Below, one piece after another: positions 8,620 to 16,714 of a stretch of 33,490 bases of DNA. The translations under genes were made by a program, and so were the position numbers. The stretch comes from Bacillota bacterium (GTDB lineage Bacteria; Bacillota; UBA4882; UBA8346), in assembly GCA_029974635.1 (NCBI GenBank), contig JARKQY010000059.1, forward strand, positions 1 through 33,490, read 5' to 3'. Each line of letters starts with the position of its first letter. Position 1 is the stretch's first letter. The notes below the pieces were generated by a model. The model saw only the letters and a program-made list of their open reading frames with translations. It had not been told where the DNA came from and did not search any database.

Positions 8620-9888
8620 ATGAAAAAAACCCGTTTAGGTATGATACTACTAACACTCCTTATTTTTGGGGTTTCGTGCGGTGGCGGATCGACTCCAAGT
8701 CCAGGTTCAGGTTCTCTTCATCGGATCGACATTTCAAATGCAACGAATCTTATCTTGGCAGCGCCTTCGGCGGTCGCCGGTTCATTAAGCGCCTCCTCCG
8801 CAACTGAAAAAAAACTCTATAAAGTAACCGAGGATGGACTTGTTATTGAAGTTAAGTACTATGATGAAGCGGGAAACGAAATTAATAGTTCGACTCAAAA
8901 ACCGGTGGCGGTTTATAACGTTAACTCCGACTATTTAATTGTATGTTTTGGCTTTGATACCTATAATATTAATGAAATTTATTTGGCCCGAAAGACCGAT
9001 GGTTCAGTCTTCTCCCTGAAAAATGTGGGTTATCCGATCCCTTTAAGTAATAGTTATAAAAACGCCAACCCCATCAAAACCGATTATAACGGGAATCTTT
9101 ATTTTATTCGCCTAAACTCTTCCTCTGAGGCGGAATTAATTAAAATAAACATTGAAGATTTAAACCATCCCACTTTTCAAATATATTCGTCTGTAACCGA
9201 TGAGGTCAATAATTATGACTTAAGCAAGGCCGGGAATGCTATATATAATGGCCACCTAAAAGGCGACGTGACTAACTATATATACCGGATTAAAAAAGCG
9301 AATGGCGGCTTGCATAATTTACCAATATCTACCTTCAACTATTGGATTGGTCTAGACCAACAGATTTATCACTATCAACCTCAAAAAATACGAAAGGTTA
9401 CTATCAATAGTACTGATTATAGTCATGAAGAGACTGATTATGGCGGTGAAATATCAATGAATGGCGGTCCCTATACCCAATATAAACTGGAATTATCTAA
9501 TAAAATATTCATTATCGAAACGACTAATGGTAAAATATATGAAGTATATAATGAGGCAGGAACACCACGCGAAGTAAATTTAGCGGGATTATCATTCTCA
9601 TCAATCCGTACAGCCGGCTCTTCCAATAATTATTATTACATTGCCGGAACTGTTTTCGGTAATAGTGAATTATATAAAATAAACCCTGTCAACGACAGTT
9701 ATATAAAAATCTTAGACGGTCATGATGTTTATAAAATTACTGTTTCCGCCAATGATGAAGTGATTTTTAATGCGCTAAAAATGTCCAATGGAAATATCGT
9801 AATCGGCAAAATAGATAGTTCCGGTTCAGTAACGATTTTAGATGAAACCATCAATTCTCAAGTTGAAGTACTGGAACGGGTTAATTAA
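8620..9888 (+). CDS. Secreted lipoprotein of unknown function
   Basis: A 422-residue protein with a lipoprotein signal peptide: basic KKTR, a hydrophobic core, and a lipobox ending GVSC with C20 as the lipidation site. After a Gly/Ser/Pro linker the body is rich in Tyr, Asn and beta-type segments. Short segments recur with spacing suggestive of propeller blades, for example GNLYFIRL, NYIYRIKKANGGLH, NKIFIIETTNGKIYEV, and SELYKINPVNDSYIKIL. I do not recognise a named family, and a beta-propeller is only a guess from the repeated pattern. The start has AGGAGG 7-8 nt upstream, and an intrinsic terminator follows the gene, so it looks monocistronic. Confidence 0.75.
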   Translation: MKKTRLGMILLTLLIFGVSCGGGSTPSPGSGSLHRIDISNATNLILAAPSAVAGSLSASSATEKKLYKVTEDGLVIEVKYYDEAGNEINSSTQKPVAVYNVNSDYLIVCFGFDTYNINEIYLARKTDGSVFSLKNVGYPIPLSNSYKNANPIKTDYNGNLYFIRLNSSSEAELIKINIEDLNHPTFQIYSSVTDEVNNYDLSKAGNAIYNGHLKGDVTNYIYRIKKANGGLHNLPISTFNYWIGLDQQIYHYQPQKIRKVTINSTDYSHEETDYGGEISMNGGPYTQYKLELSNKIFIIETTNGKIYEVYNEAGTPREVNLAGLSFSSIRTAGSSNNYYYIAGTVFGNSELYKINPVNDSYIKILDGHDVYKITVSANDEVIFNALKMSNGNIVIGKIDSSGSVTILDETINSQVEVLERVN

Positions 9889-9960
9889 TACAAATATTCA
9901 AATTGGAAATTCAAAGTTTTATTTTCTGCAGAATCGCAACTTGTTTTTATTGATATTTCG

Positions 9961-9989
9961 AGACAACCAGGGACCAGCCCTGGTTGTCT
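9961..9989 (+). terminator. Intrinsic terminator of the lipoprotein gene
   Basis: A perfect 12-bp stem (AGACAACCAGGG with CCCTGGTTGTCT) has a 5-nt loop and is followed by TTGTATTCT. It is about 70 nt after the lipoprotein stop codon. The U-tract is short, but the stem is strong. The converging YcaQ-like gene ends just beyond it. Confidence 0.75.
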
Positions 9990-10056
9990 TTGTATTCTAA
10001 AAATAATAAGCCATCAATTACGAACCTCTCCGCCATTCCATCTATTTATCTTAATT

Positions 10057-11280
10057 TTATATATAATCGGTAACCAGGAATTCCAATCCCGCCTGTTCCA
10101 GCAGTTCTTCACCAGCCTCAATGCCGTTAACCTCCAGATAAACGGCGAATCGCCGGAAACACCGGGCCAGATCCGATTTCATCCGCCGGGATGGCCTGAC
10201 TCCCGGTTCCCACCACCAATTTTTAATGACCAACCTATCCGTTTTTTTATCCAATCCCGGTTCAAACCGGGCAATAAAACCACCGCCGTAAAGCACCGGC
10301 AAAACATAATAGCCGTAAGTCCTTTCCGTGACCGGCTTATAGACCTCCCAGCGATAGTCGAAATCAAACAATTCCTTAATCAACTGCCGGTCCCATAATA
10401 AATTATCCAGGGGAGCCAAAATAGTGGCTTCCCATGGCAATGTTTCAGCTGTTAAAACATTATCTAATCTTGGTTTATCCTCAGTTCTCATCAACAAGGG
10501 CATTTTTATGCCTTCCACGTTGCATTCAAAAACTGCTCCCATATTTAGGAGTCTTTTCAAAGCCCCGGTCCGTTCCTTGCTTTTAAAGTCGGAGATTCCA
10601 AGCCAGGCATCACCGGATTTATTCCACAACATACCAATAGCTCCGATACGGCGCAGCATATACCAGTCATGATATTGCTCCTCAGTAATGTTGGGGTCGG
10701 AAGCCGCCAGCAAATCCGCCGGAATATGACGGCTTGCCAAATCATAGACTCTGCGGGTACGTTCTTTATGGTGGATTATTAGTTCTCCCCAAAAATACAT
10801 GCTCTCTAATACTGCCCTGGATAGCCGGGTCGGGGCCCAAGCCCAATTTACCTTTTGATTATAGTCCAGGTCCGCCGAGGATAACGGTCCGCGCATCTCA
10901 AATTCTTTCCGTACCTGGGGAAGAATGGCCGTTGCCGGACGCTTGGCATTGCCCAGATACCCCCGAGCGGCTTCCCGGTTCCGCTGAAAACAAGGCCAGT
11001 CCTCCACTGGATAAATCGACATATTCTTATCCCAGCCGTCCAGAAGCTGCCGGTCCAGGTAAAGCAATTCCCGGAGCAGTAAGGGCCGGTAACCGGATAC
11101 CCGGGCTTGAAGAACCAAATCCTGGTTATGCCCTACAATGTTCAACGGGTCGAATTGAACACAGCCCACCCTGCGAATGTATTGCAGGATGCCGTCCTTG
11201 CCTTCCAATTGGCAAGGAGGCCATAAGCCTTGATGCGCCAGAATGAAACGGCGGGCTTGTTGCTTAGTTAGTATCAGCAT
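10057..11280 (-). CDS. YcaQ/AlkZ-like winged-helix protein, probable DNA glycosylase
   Basis: A 407-residue protein of the HTH_42 (winged helix, formerly DUF1006) family. Members include AlkZ and E. coli YcaQ (AlkX), glycosylases that unhook DNA interstrand crosslinks and excise bulky alkylated bases. Landmarks are QYIRRVGCVQFDPLNIV near residue 40, SRAVLESMYFWGEL, a YDLASRHIP stretch, and the C-terminal ILAPLDNLLWDR followed by YGYYVLPVLYGG. The VQFDP stretch carries a Q-x-D triad like the catalytic motif I recall for YcaQ; AlkZ has Q-x-Q. The start at 11280 has GAGG 10 nt upstream; an in-frame extension to 11403 lacks a ribosome site. It is a single gene, convergent with the lipoprotein gene. 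The glycosylase role is a family inference. Confidence 0.82.
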   Translation of the reverse strand: MLILTKQQARRFILAHQGLWPPCQLEGKDGILQYIRRVGCVQFDPLNIVGHNQDLVLQARVSGYRPLLLRELLYLDRQLLDGWDKNMSIYPVEDWPCFQRNREAARGYLGNAKRPATAILPQVRKEFEMRGPLSSADLDYNQKVNWAWAPTRLSRAVLESMYFWGELIIHHKERTRRVYDLASRHIPADLLAASDPNITEEQYHDWYMLRRIGAIGMLWNKSGDAWLGISDFKSKERTGALKRLLNMGAVFECNVEGIKMPLLMRTEDKPRLDNVLTAETLPWEATILAPLDNLLWDRQLIKELFDFDYRWEVYKPVTERTYGYYVLPVLYGGGFIARFEPGLDKKTDRLVIKNWWWEPGVRPSRRMKSDLARCFRRFAVYLEVNGIEAGEELLEQAGLEFLVTDYI

Positions 11281-11611
11281 GCTTTTATGTCCTCTCTCCA
11301 AAAATCCATCGCCATCGCAACCTGTTTTCGGGATCATCCCGCCGTCAACTCGGTTCATAATTATTTTCACCCAATTTATGAAATATTCGGTAAAAAGAAA
11401 CAAAGACCTTTTTACGCTTCAATTTCAAATCAGGTTTTTATATTTATTTCTAAAGGCAAGAATGATATAATTAAATCACTTGTAACAGTAATTGCGAAGT
11501 TTCGCGAATGACAGCGAAAACATCTCGTGGGAACGGCTCCAATTACGACTTTCAATACCGGCTTACCATCAGTATTCAATAAAGAATTTACCGAAACGGG
11601 GGGTTTTTAGG
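11281..11611. other. Divergent intergenic region between the YcaQ-like gene and the GH30 gene
   Basis: About 330 bp without a credible gene. On the plus strand a perfect TATAAT is at 11466-11471, with only a weak TTTATT 17 bp upstream (11443-11448). A short palindrome, GCGAAGTTTCGC, is at 11494-11505, just after the predicted start of transcription, and could be an operator for the GH30 gene. A leader of about 130 nt would follow. No other structure stood out. Confidence 0.35.
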
Positions 11612-12958
11612 ATGAGAGTGATATGCTCCGATAGTGAAGGAAAACTACGGGAGTCCCAGGGAGGGATCTTTGCCGATACCAAGGTATCTTGGGTCAGAGA
11701 TTACAAATACGGCGGGCCCGCCAAGATTCAAGCACTTCCGGTGATTCACCTGGACCCCCGGGACAAATATCAGGAAATTCTAGGATTTGGAGGCGCCTTT
11801 ACGGATGCTGCCTGTTATATGATTAACCAATTAGATGAGGCTGCCCGGAATAAATTTTTGGAGGATATCTTCTCCCCCTCCGGCATGGGGTTGAATATGG
11901 GACGGCTGACAGTGGCCCAATGCGATTTCGGCAGGGTCTGTTATAGTTATAACGACACCCCGGATGATATTCAAATGAAAAACTTCTCCCTTGATTATGA
12001 CCGCCAATATATTATTCCCACCATCCGCAGCGCCCGCCGGATAAATCCGGAGCTTTTCCTGTTGTCCTCGCCCTGGAGTCCGCCAGGCTGGATGAAAACC
12101 GGGGGGTTAATGACCGGGGGCTGGATGCGGGCCTGTTATTTAGAGGCATTTGCCAATTACTATTTGCGATATCTTCTGGAATACGGCAAGGAAGGCATTA
12201 AAATCAACGCCATTACAACCCAAAATGAGTCTGAAACGGATCAGTTGAGCTTAATGCCCGCCTGTTATTGGCATCCGGAAATGGAGATCTCTTTTATCCG
12301 TGACTATATGGTGCCTTTGATAAAAAAGAACGCCATGGATGTAGAAATATGGATTATGGATCATAATTACATCATGTGGCGCAGGGCCAAATGGATGCTG
12401 GACGATCCCGGATTCAAAGCCGTCGTCAGCGGGGTTGCCTTCCATCCCTATGAAGGCCCTGCCGAGGTTATGAGCATGCTCCATGATGCTCATCCGGAGA
12501 TTGATATGCATATGACCGAACTTGGCGCCAGAAACGATCTGAGTTCCGAAGGGATGTGCGATTCCGGTAAAGCATTCACAGCGATGCTGCGGAACTGGTC
12601 AAGAAGCATAATTTGCTGGAATTTAGCCTTGGACGAAACCGGCCGGCCGAACATCGGGCCCTTCTTCGGAGTCGGCGGAATGGTCCAAATTCACTCTCAA
12701 ACTCATGAAATCACTCTTAACGCCCAGTATTGGGCGCTGGCCCATTTCAGTAAATTTGTAAAACGCGGGGCGCGCAGAATTGGTTCCGAGTGCAATTATG
12801 AAAATATCTATCATGTTGCCTTCTTAAATCCCGATGGCGAATATGTCCTGGTAATAACCAATCCCGGCCCCGCAACCGAGGTCAGCCTGGATCTGGGAGG
12901 ACGTTACGCCGTAATTCCGGTATCCGAGTCTTCCATGAGTACAGTAATTTGCCGCTAG
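11612..12958 (+). CDS. GH30 family glycoside hydrolase (beta-glucosidase/glucosylceramidase/beta-1,6-glucanase type)
   Basis: A 448-residue retaining glycoside hydrolase of family GH30. The fold start DKYQEILGFGGAFTDA is characteristic. SSPWSPPGWMKTGG follows, then the acid/base Glu in TTQNESET (E206) and the nucleophile Glu in MTELG (E303). The C-terminal part forms the usual beta-rich side domain and includes SKFVKRGARRI. No signal peptide is visible, so the enzyme should act in the cytoplasm on imported oligosaccharides or glucosides. I chose the ATG at 11612 (GGGGGG about 8 nt upstream); the frame is open to 11492, but that part looks non-coding. Its neighbour is a secreted beta-1,3-glucanase, so beta-glucan oligosaccharides, perhaps with beta-1,6 branches, are the likely substrates. 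The exact subfamily is uncertain. Confidence 0.9.
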   Translation: MRVICSDSEGKLRESQGGIFADTKVSWVRDYKYGGPAKIQALPVIHLDPRDKYQEILGFGGAFTDAACYMINQLDEAARNKFLEDIFSPSGMGLNMGRLTVAQCDFGRVCYSYNDTPDDIQMKNFSLDYDRQYIIPTIRSARRINPELFLLSSPWSPPGWMKTGGLMTGGWMRACYLEAFANYYLRYLLEYGKEGIKINAITTQNESETDQLSLMPACYWHPEMEISFIRDYMVPLIKKNAMDVEIWIMDHNYIMWRRAKWMLDDPGFKAVVSGVAFHPYEGPAEVMSMLHDAHPEIDMHMTELGARNDLSSEGMCDSGKAFTAMLRNWSRSIICWNLALDETGRPNIGPFFGVGGMVQIHSQTHEITLNAQYWALAHFSKFVKRGARRIGSECNYENIYHVAFLNPDGEYVLVITNPGPATEVSLDLGGRYAVIPVSESSMSTVICR

Positions 12959-12971
12959 TACCCGCCTGGAA

Positions 12972-13318
12972 ACCTTGTTTGAGTTATTAACTTTACAAAA
13001 ACCTATTTTTTAGACGGGATTGACAGGATGTATCGGATTAAAACATTTTTGCACCTTCGTTTTTGCTCTGCTCTTATGAATATCCCCTTAATCCAGTTAA
13101 TCCTGTCCAATGACCTTGTTTTTGGCTTATTAACTTTCATAAACCTGTCTCTTAGACGGGTTTGACAGGATTTATCGGATTAAAACATTTTTGCACCTTT
13201 GTTTTTGCTCTGCTCTTATGAATATCCCCTTAATCCAGTTAATCCTGTCCAATGATCTTGTTTTTGGCTTATTAACTTTCATAAACCTGTTTCTTAAACA
13301 GGTTTGACAGGATTTATT
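12972..13318. repeat. Tandem repeat, unit 141-142 bp, about 2.4 copies
   Basis: The unit starts near CCTTGTTT and recurs with a period of 141 bp (12977 to 13118) and then 142 bp (13118 to 13260). The third copy stops after about 60 bp and runs into a terminator. Each full unit carries two inverted-repeat systems. One is a short hairpin: AAACCTGTCT-CTT-AGACGGGTTT at 13141-13163 and AAACCTGTTT-CTT-AAACAGGTTT at 13283-13305. The other is a long-range pair of GACAGGATT...GGATTAA and TTAATCC...AATCCTGTC motifs. No ORF spans it. Such GACAGGATT/AATCCTGTC sequences look like dispersed intergenic repeats rather than a CRISPR array. Confidence 0.9.
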
Positions 13319-13322
13319 GGAT

Positions 13323-13356
13323 AAAAAGAGGCTGTCCATGCGGACAGCCTCTTTTT
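13323..13356. terminator. Bidirectional intrinsic terminator between the GH30 and GH16 genes
   Basis: A perfect 15-bp stem (AAAAAGAGGCTGTCC with GGACAGCCTCTTTTT) encloses a 4-nt loop, ATGC. It has an A-tract on one side and a T-tract on the other, so it works for both converging genes. The GH16 stop codon is only 15 nt away, so the stem also ends that transcript. Confidence 0.92.
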
Positions 13357-13371
13357 TAACACCCGGAAGGC

Positions 13372-16300
13372 CTAAAACCCGATCGCAATTAATAAATACT
13401 GCGGGTTGCTGCGGGATGCAAATGCGGCTTGATTGGCAACATCATCATAAGGGAAGCCGTAGGCCAAACCATTAATCCCATGGTCGTGCCAGAATTTGGC
13501 GTAGTAATTTGCCGGGGCGCCCTGATAATAATTGGCCGTATTTTCCCAACTGGCCTGCGCCAGGTGTCCGGTATGGCGGTTAAGAGCAGCGGCGATGGTG
13601 GGATTACTCGCCATCGAACCGGAGCATCCGAAAACTTGCTGGGTGTTTGGCTTGGCAATAGCTAAACCATGAGCAGCCCAGACTTGATCCACATAAGCGG
13701 TAAAGTAATTCGCATAGGCGCCACCGGATTGAAACACCGGGCAGGAGCCGGGAGCAAGGATCTTATACGGATATTGCCGCGTAGCCGTCTCCTGAAACTC
13801 GGCAGGCACCGAATTCCTGTAAGTACTGAATACTGTTTCACGGCCGGCTGTAAAAAGCCATTGATCATCGCCGAGTTCCACCTCGGAACCGTCCTGGCAA
13901 TGCAATAACAATGCCAACGGAAGGCCCCAGGCGTCAACCCTGGTGGTATTTCCATTCCAGGTGGTGCTGGAAATGGTATGCTCGATGAAATCCCAATAAG
14001 CATTGGGATTGGCTGGATTGGGAGGCGCACCGATACTGACATACACCCGGCCCGCCGAGTTGGCGGGCATATCGATATAGTTTTGCTGGGCGAGTGTTCT
14101 GGTGGTACCGTTGAAACTCCAATAAATTTCATTATCCGTATATCTACCGTTGGTCCGGTTCAAAAATTTGTAGATCATCACATTCTGGGCCGTCGGAATA
14201 CCCGAGCGATCCCAGAAATCCGATACCGGAGTCGGAGTCGGCCTGGGTGTCGGCGTCGGAGTGGCTATGGCGGTACTGAACCTCAGCCAATTGATATTCC
14301 AGCCGCTGCCGGTGGCCAATATTCGCAATGTTTGAGCACCCGCCGTCAAGTTTACATTGGAGGATACGGTGGTCCAGGCTTGCCAACCACCGGTGTTGGG
14401 AACAGTATAACTTGCCAAAACGGTGGTTCCTCTGCGCAGCTCGAACCGGCCAGCTGCTCCGGTACTGGCTACCCGGTACTCGGCCTGATATATAGCGGTA
14501 GAACTGACGGTAACGTTATAGTCCAACCAGTCACTGGCTTCAATCCAACCGACATTCTGGCCGCCCTCGGCGCAGGCCTCGGTTCCAATGCCGGACATAG
14601 CGTCATAATTTTCGGCCTCGATTTGCCCCGGTATTACTTTTCCCGGAGCCGTTGTCGGCGCCGGAGTCGCGGTTGCCGGAGGCCGGGTCGGCGTCGGGGT
14701 CACAGTGGCCGACAGTGGCGTCAGGGTCGGACCGGTTCCTAGGGCGGGAGTCAGCAAGCGGGTCGGGAAATCGTTGGTATTATAAGCCATGGTTGCATCG
14801 GCCCCGGATACCTTAAAGACCTTCACCATGAGCCGCTGACTGGATAAGGATACGGCAGGAATTCCGGCAAAATTGTAAGTTGAAGAATGATTACCCCCGC
14901 CGGTGCTCCTGACATCGATTTGTTCTCCGCCGATTAAAACGGCTCCGCTGCCGTCAGCGTTAGTAGCATATATTTCGACTCTTACAACCGATGCGCTGGC
15001 GGGCCTGTTGGTCCACAGGATGAACTGCCAGTTCCCCGCGGTGTACGTGCCGGTCTGGATGCCTGAATACCAGTATGAAGGAGTGGTCGTGATGGCTCTG
15101 ACGGGCTGCCATCCAGTCGTACTGCTATTGGCAGTCTGTAAATTCTGGCCATCTGGGCTGACGCCGCTTACTGACTGGTTATACAAATACCAGATCATAC
15201 TTGCTCCCGTCGGAACCGGCGTTGCGGTTGCGGGAGGCCGGGTTGGCGTCGGAGTTACAGTCGCAGGCGGCGGGGTAGGTGTCGGTATTGGCGTTGCGGT
15301 TCCCAGTGCAGAGAACTTCAGCCAGTTAATATTCCAACTGGCGCCGGTTGCATATATTCTAAGGGTCTGAATCCCCGCAGTTAGGGTAACGTTACCCGAT
15401 ATAGTAGTCCAGGATTGCCAGCCTCCGGTATTGGGAACGGTATAACTACCCAAAACAATAGAACCGCTTCTCAATTCGAATCTACCGGAAGTGCCCGTAC
15501 TGGCCACGCGGTATTCGGCCAGATAAGTCCCGGAGTTCGCCACATTAACATCATAGTCCATCCAGTCGCCAACCTCGATATAACCGACATTCATACCGCC
15601 TTCTTCACAACTCTCGGTTTGGATACCCGACATGGCATTGTACGCCTCAGCTTCGATCTGTCCCGGGATTGCCGCCGGAGGCGGAGACGGCGTCGGAGTG
15701 GGGGTGGGATAGCTATCTTTTTGATAAACACGGACATAGTCAATGTACATATGTTGCGGAAATACGGAATCATCCGGGCTTTGATAACCGGTATACGGGG
15801 TCCCCGGTCCGCCTACAGCGGTGTTTAGCTGCAGGTAGAATTGTTGATCAAAGGGTGCGAAAGGGTTGGTGGCTTCACTGGCGCCCGAACAATACCATTC
15901 GTTCTGGTAACGGGTGTGATAAAGATTGCCGTCCACGTACCACTTGAAGTAAGCCGGTTCCCATTCGATTTCAAAGGTATGATAATCCGCATCGAAGGTT
16001 TGTCCTGCCGGTAAGTAATAGGAAGCGCCGATATATTTCCAGGGATTTCCGAAGTGTAGGGTTCCGCCGACTTTGTCCATCTGGTCGCCACGGTTTTCCA
16101 CGATATCGATCTCTCCGCCAACGGGCCACCCGCCATACTGTGAAGCCGTGGGCATCATCCAGAAAGCCGGCCACACACAACGGCCCCGCGGCAGCTTGGC
16201 CCGGATCTCAATCCAGCAATATTTCCAATCGCCTTTATTTTGGGAAAACAGTTTGGCGGAAGTATAGTTATATCCGTTATAAGTCTCCCGCATAGTTTTG

Positions 16301-16566
16301 ATGACCAGGTTGCCGTTTCCATCGTAATAGGAGTTCGCGGTACGGTTAGTGTAAAACTGCAGCTCGGCATTGCCGAATCCACCGCCGCTGTTTACCAGGT
16401 TCCACTTGGTACCGTCAACGGCGGAACCCGCCGCGCCGTTACATTCATCGGACCAAACCAGGGTGTAACCGGCGGGAGCGGCCGCGTTCAACTGGCCGGT
16501 AAACAGTATTGACGCCACAAATAATGCCATTGCTAAAAATAATAAGACATACTTGTTTTTGTACAC
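13372..16566 (-). CDS. Secreted multidomain beta-1,3-glucanase: GH16, CBM6, unknown beta domain, CBM6, GH64-like
   Basis: A 1064-residue secreted enzyme. Residues 1-29 are a signal peptide. The GH16 laminarinase-type domain (about 32-285) has the catalytic signature GEIDIVEN with nucleophile E152 and acid/base E157. Two similar CBM6-type modules lie at about 303-420 and 648-765, both opening IPGQIEAE and ending WNINWL+F. Between them (about 455-607) is a beta-rich domain I cannot name. Residues 783-1064 resemble GH64/thaumatin-like beta-1,3-glucanases (VYVSIGAP, AYGFPYDDVANQ, QYLLIAIGF). Pro/Thr linkers separate the modules. The start is a GTG at 16566 with AGGAGG 8 nt upstream. It probably attacks beta-1,3-glucans from fungi, algae or plants outside the cell. 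Regulation is suggested by the operator and leader upstream. The GH64 assignment is from pattern memory and needs a profile search. Confidence 0.9.
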   Translation of the reverse strand: MYKNKYVLLFLAMALFVASILFTGQLNAAAPAGYTLVWSDECNGAAGSAVDGTKWNLVNSGGGFGNAELQFYTNRTANSYYDGNGNLVIKTMRETYNGYNYTSAKLFSQNKGDWKYCWIEIRAKLPRGRCVWPAFWMMPTASQYGGWPVGGEIDIVENRGDQMDKVGGTLHFGNPWKYIGASYYLPAGQTFDADYHTFEIEWEPAYFKWYVDGNLYHTRYQNEWYCSGASEATNPFAPFDQQFYLQLNTAVGGPGTPYTGYQSPDDSVFPQHMYIDYVRVYQKDSYPTPTPTPSPPPAAIPGQIEAEAYNAMSGIQTESCEEGGMNVGYIEVGDWMDYDVNVANSGTYLAEYRVASTGTSGRFELRSGSIVLGSYTVPNTGGWQSWTTISGNVTLTAGIQTLRIYATGASWNINWLKFSALGTATPIPTPTPPPATVTPTPTRPPATATPVPTGASMIWYLYNQSVSGVSPDGQNLQTANSSTTGWQPVRAITTTPSYWYSGIQTGTYTAGNWQFILWTNRPASASVVRVEIYATNADGSGAVLIGGEQIDVRSTGGGNHSSTYNFAGIPAVSLSSQRLMVKVFKVSGADATMAYNTNDFPTRLLTPALGTGPTLTPLSATVTPTPTRPPATATPAPTTAPGKVIPGQIEAENYDAMSGIGTEACAEGGQNVGWIEASDWLDYNVTVSSTAIYQAEYRVASTGAAGRFELRRGTTVLASYTVPNTGGWQAWTTVSSNVNLTAGAQTLRILATGSGWNINWLRFSTAIATPTPTPRPTPTPVSDFWDRSGIPTAQNVMIYKFLNRTNGRYTDNEIYWSFNGTTRTLAQQNYIDMPANSAGRVYVSIGAPPNPANPNAYWDFIEHTISSTTWNGNTTRVDAWGLPLALLLHCQDGSEVELGDDQWLFTAGRETVFSTYRNSVPAEFQETATRQYPYKILAPGSCPVFQSGGAYANYFTAYVDQVWAAHGLAIAKPNTQQVFGCSGSMASNPTIAAALNRHTGHLAQASWENTANYYQGAPANYYAKFWHDHGINGLAYGFPYDDVANQAAFASRSNPQYLLIAIGF

Positions 16567-16607
16567 TACTTTCTCCTCCTATCTATTGTTCTATTCAGCA
16601 TCACGTC

Positions 16608-16640
16608 ATGCAATTATATGATTGCGAAACATAATTGCAT
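16608..16640 (-). promoter_or_regulatory. Hairpin 2 in the GH16 leader
   Basis: A perfect 10-bp inverted repeat (ATGCAATTAT and ATAATTGCAT) flanks a 13-nt loop, about 40-75 nt before the GTG start. A tiny reading frame M-Q-L-C-F-A-I-I-stop begins at the first ATG of this stem. No U-tract follows, so it is not a terminator. Confidence 0.6.
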
Positions 16641-16653
16641 CCTAAATATTGGT

Positions 16654-16666
16654 TCACCTCCTTTCC
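16654..16666 (-). promoter_or_regulatory. Stand-alone Shine-Dalgarno sequence in the GH16 leader (STAB-SD-like)
   Basis: GGAAAGGAGGTGA on the minus strand is an almost perfect complement of the 16S rRNA 3' end. It lies about 90-100 nt upstream of the real start codon, which has its own AGGAGG. No substantial ORF starts at the right distance after it. It contains GAAAGGAGG, the sequence known as STAB-SD, a 5' mRNA stabiliser in Bacillus thuringiensis cry3A. The role here is inferred. Confidence 0.5.
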
Positions 16667-16668
16667 GG

Positions 16669-16714
16669 CTTACTGAAATGGATTCCTGCGCTCCCCCTCC
16701 CTTATTTCAGTAAG
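16669..16714 (-). promoter_or_regulatory. Hairpin 1 in the GH16 leader
   Basis: A perfect 11-bp inverted repeat (CTTACTGAAAT and ATTTCAGTAAG) encloses a purine-rich 24-nt loop containing GGGAGGGGGAG. It lies directly upstream of the stand-alone Shine-Dalgarno sequence. I could not match it to a riboswitch class I know, including c-di-GMP-I, THF, cobalamin and ydaO. Confidence 0.55.

Noticed and set aside
10734..11246. A 170-codon open frame on the plus strand.
   Set aside because: It is antisense to the conserved YcaQ-like gene, is rich in Pro and Ser, and has no family features.
12972..13318. The repeat array as a CRISPR.
   Set aside because: The whole 141-142 bp unit is conserved, with no short repeat and variable spacer pattern, and there are no cas genes nearby.
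13978..14742. A 254-codon open frame on the plus strand, rich in Gly and Arg.
   Set aside because: It is antisense to the GH16 gene, has low-complexity composition mirroring the Thr/Pro linkers, and has no ribosome site. The minus-strand frame has clear domains.
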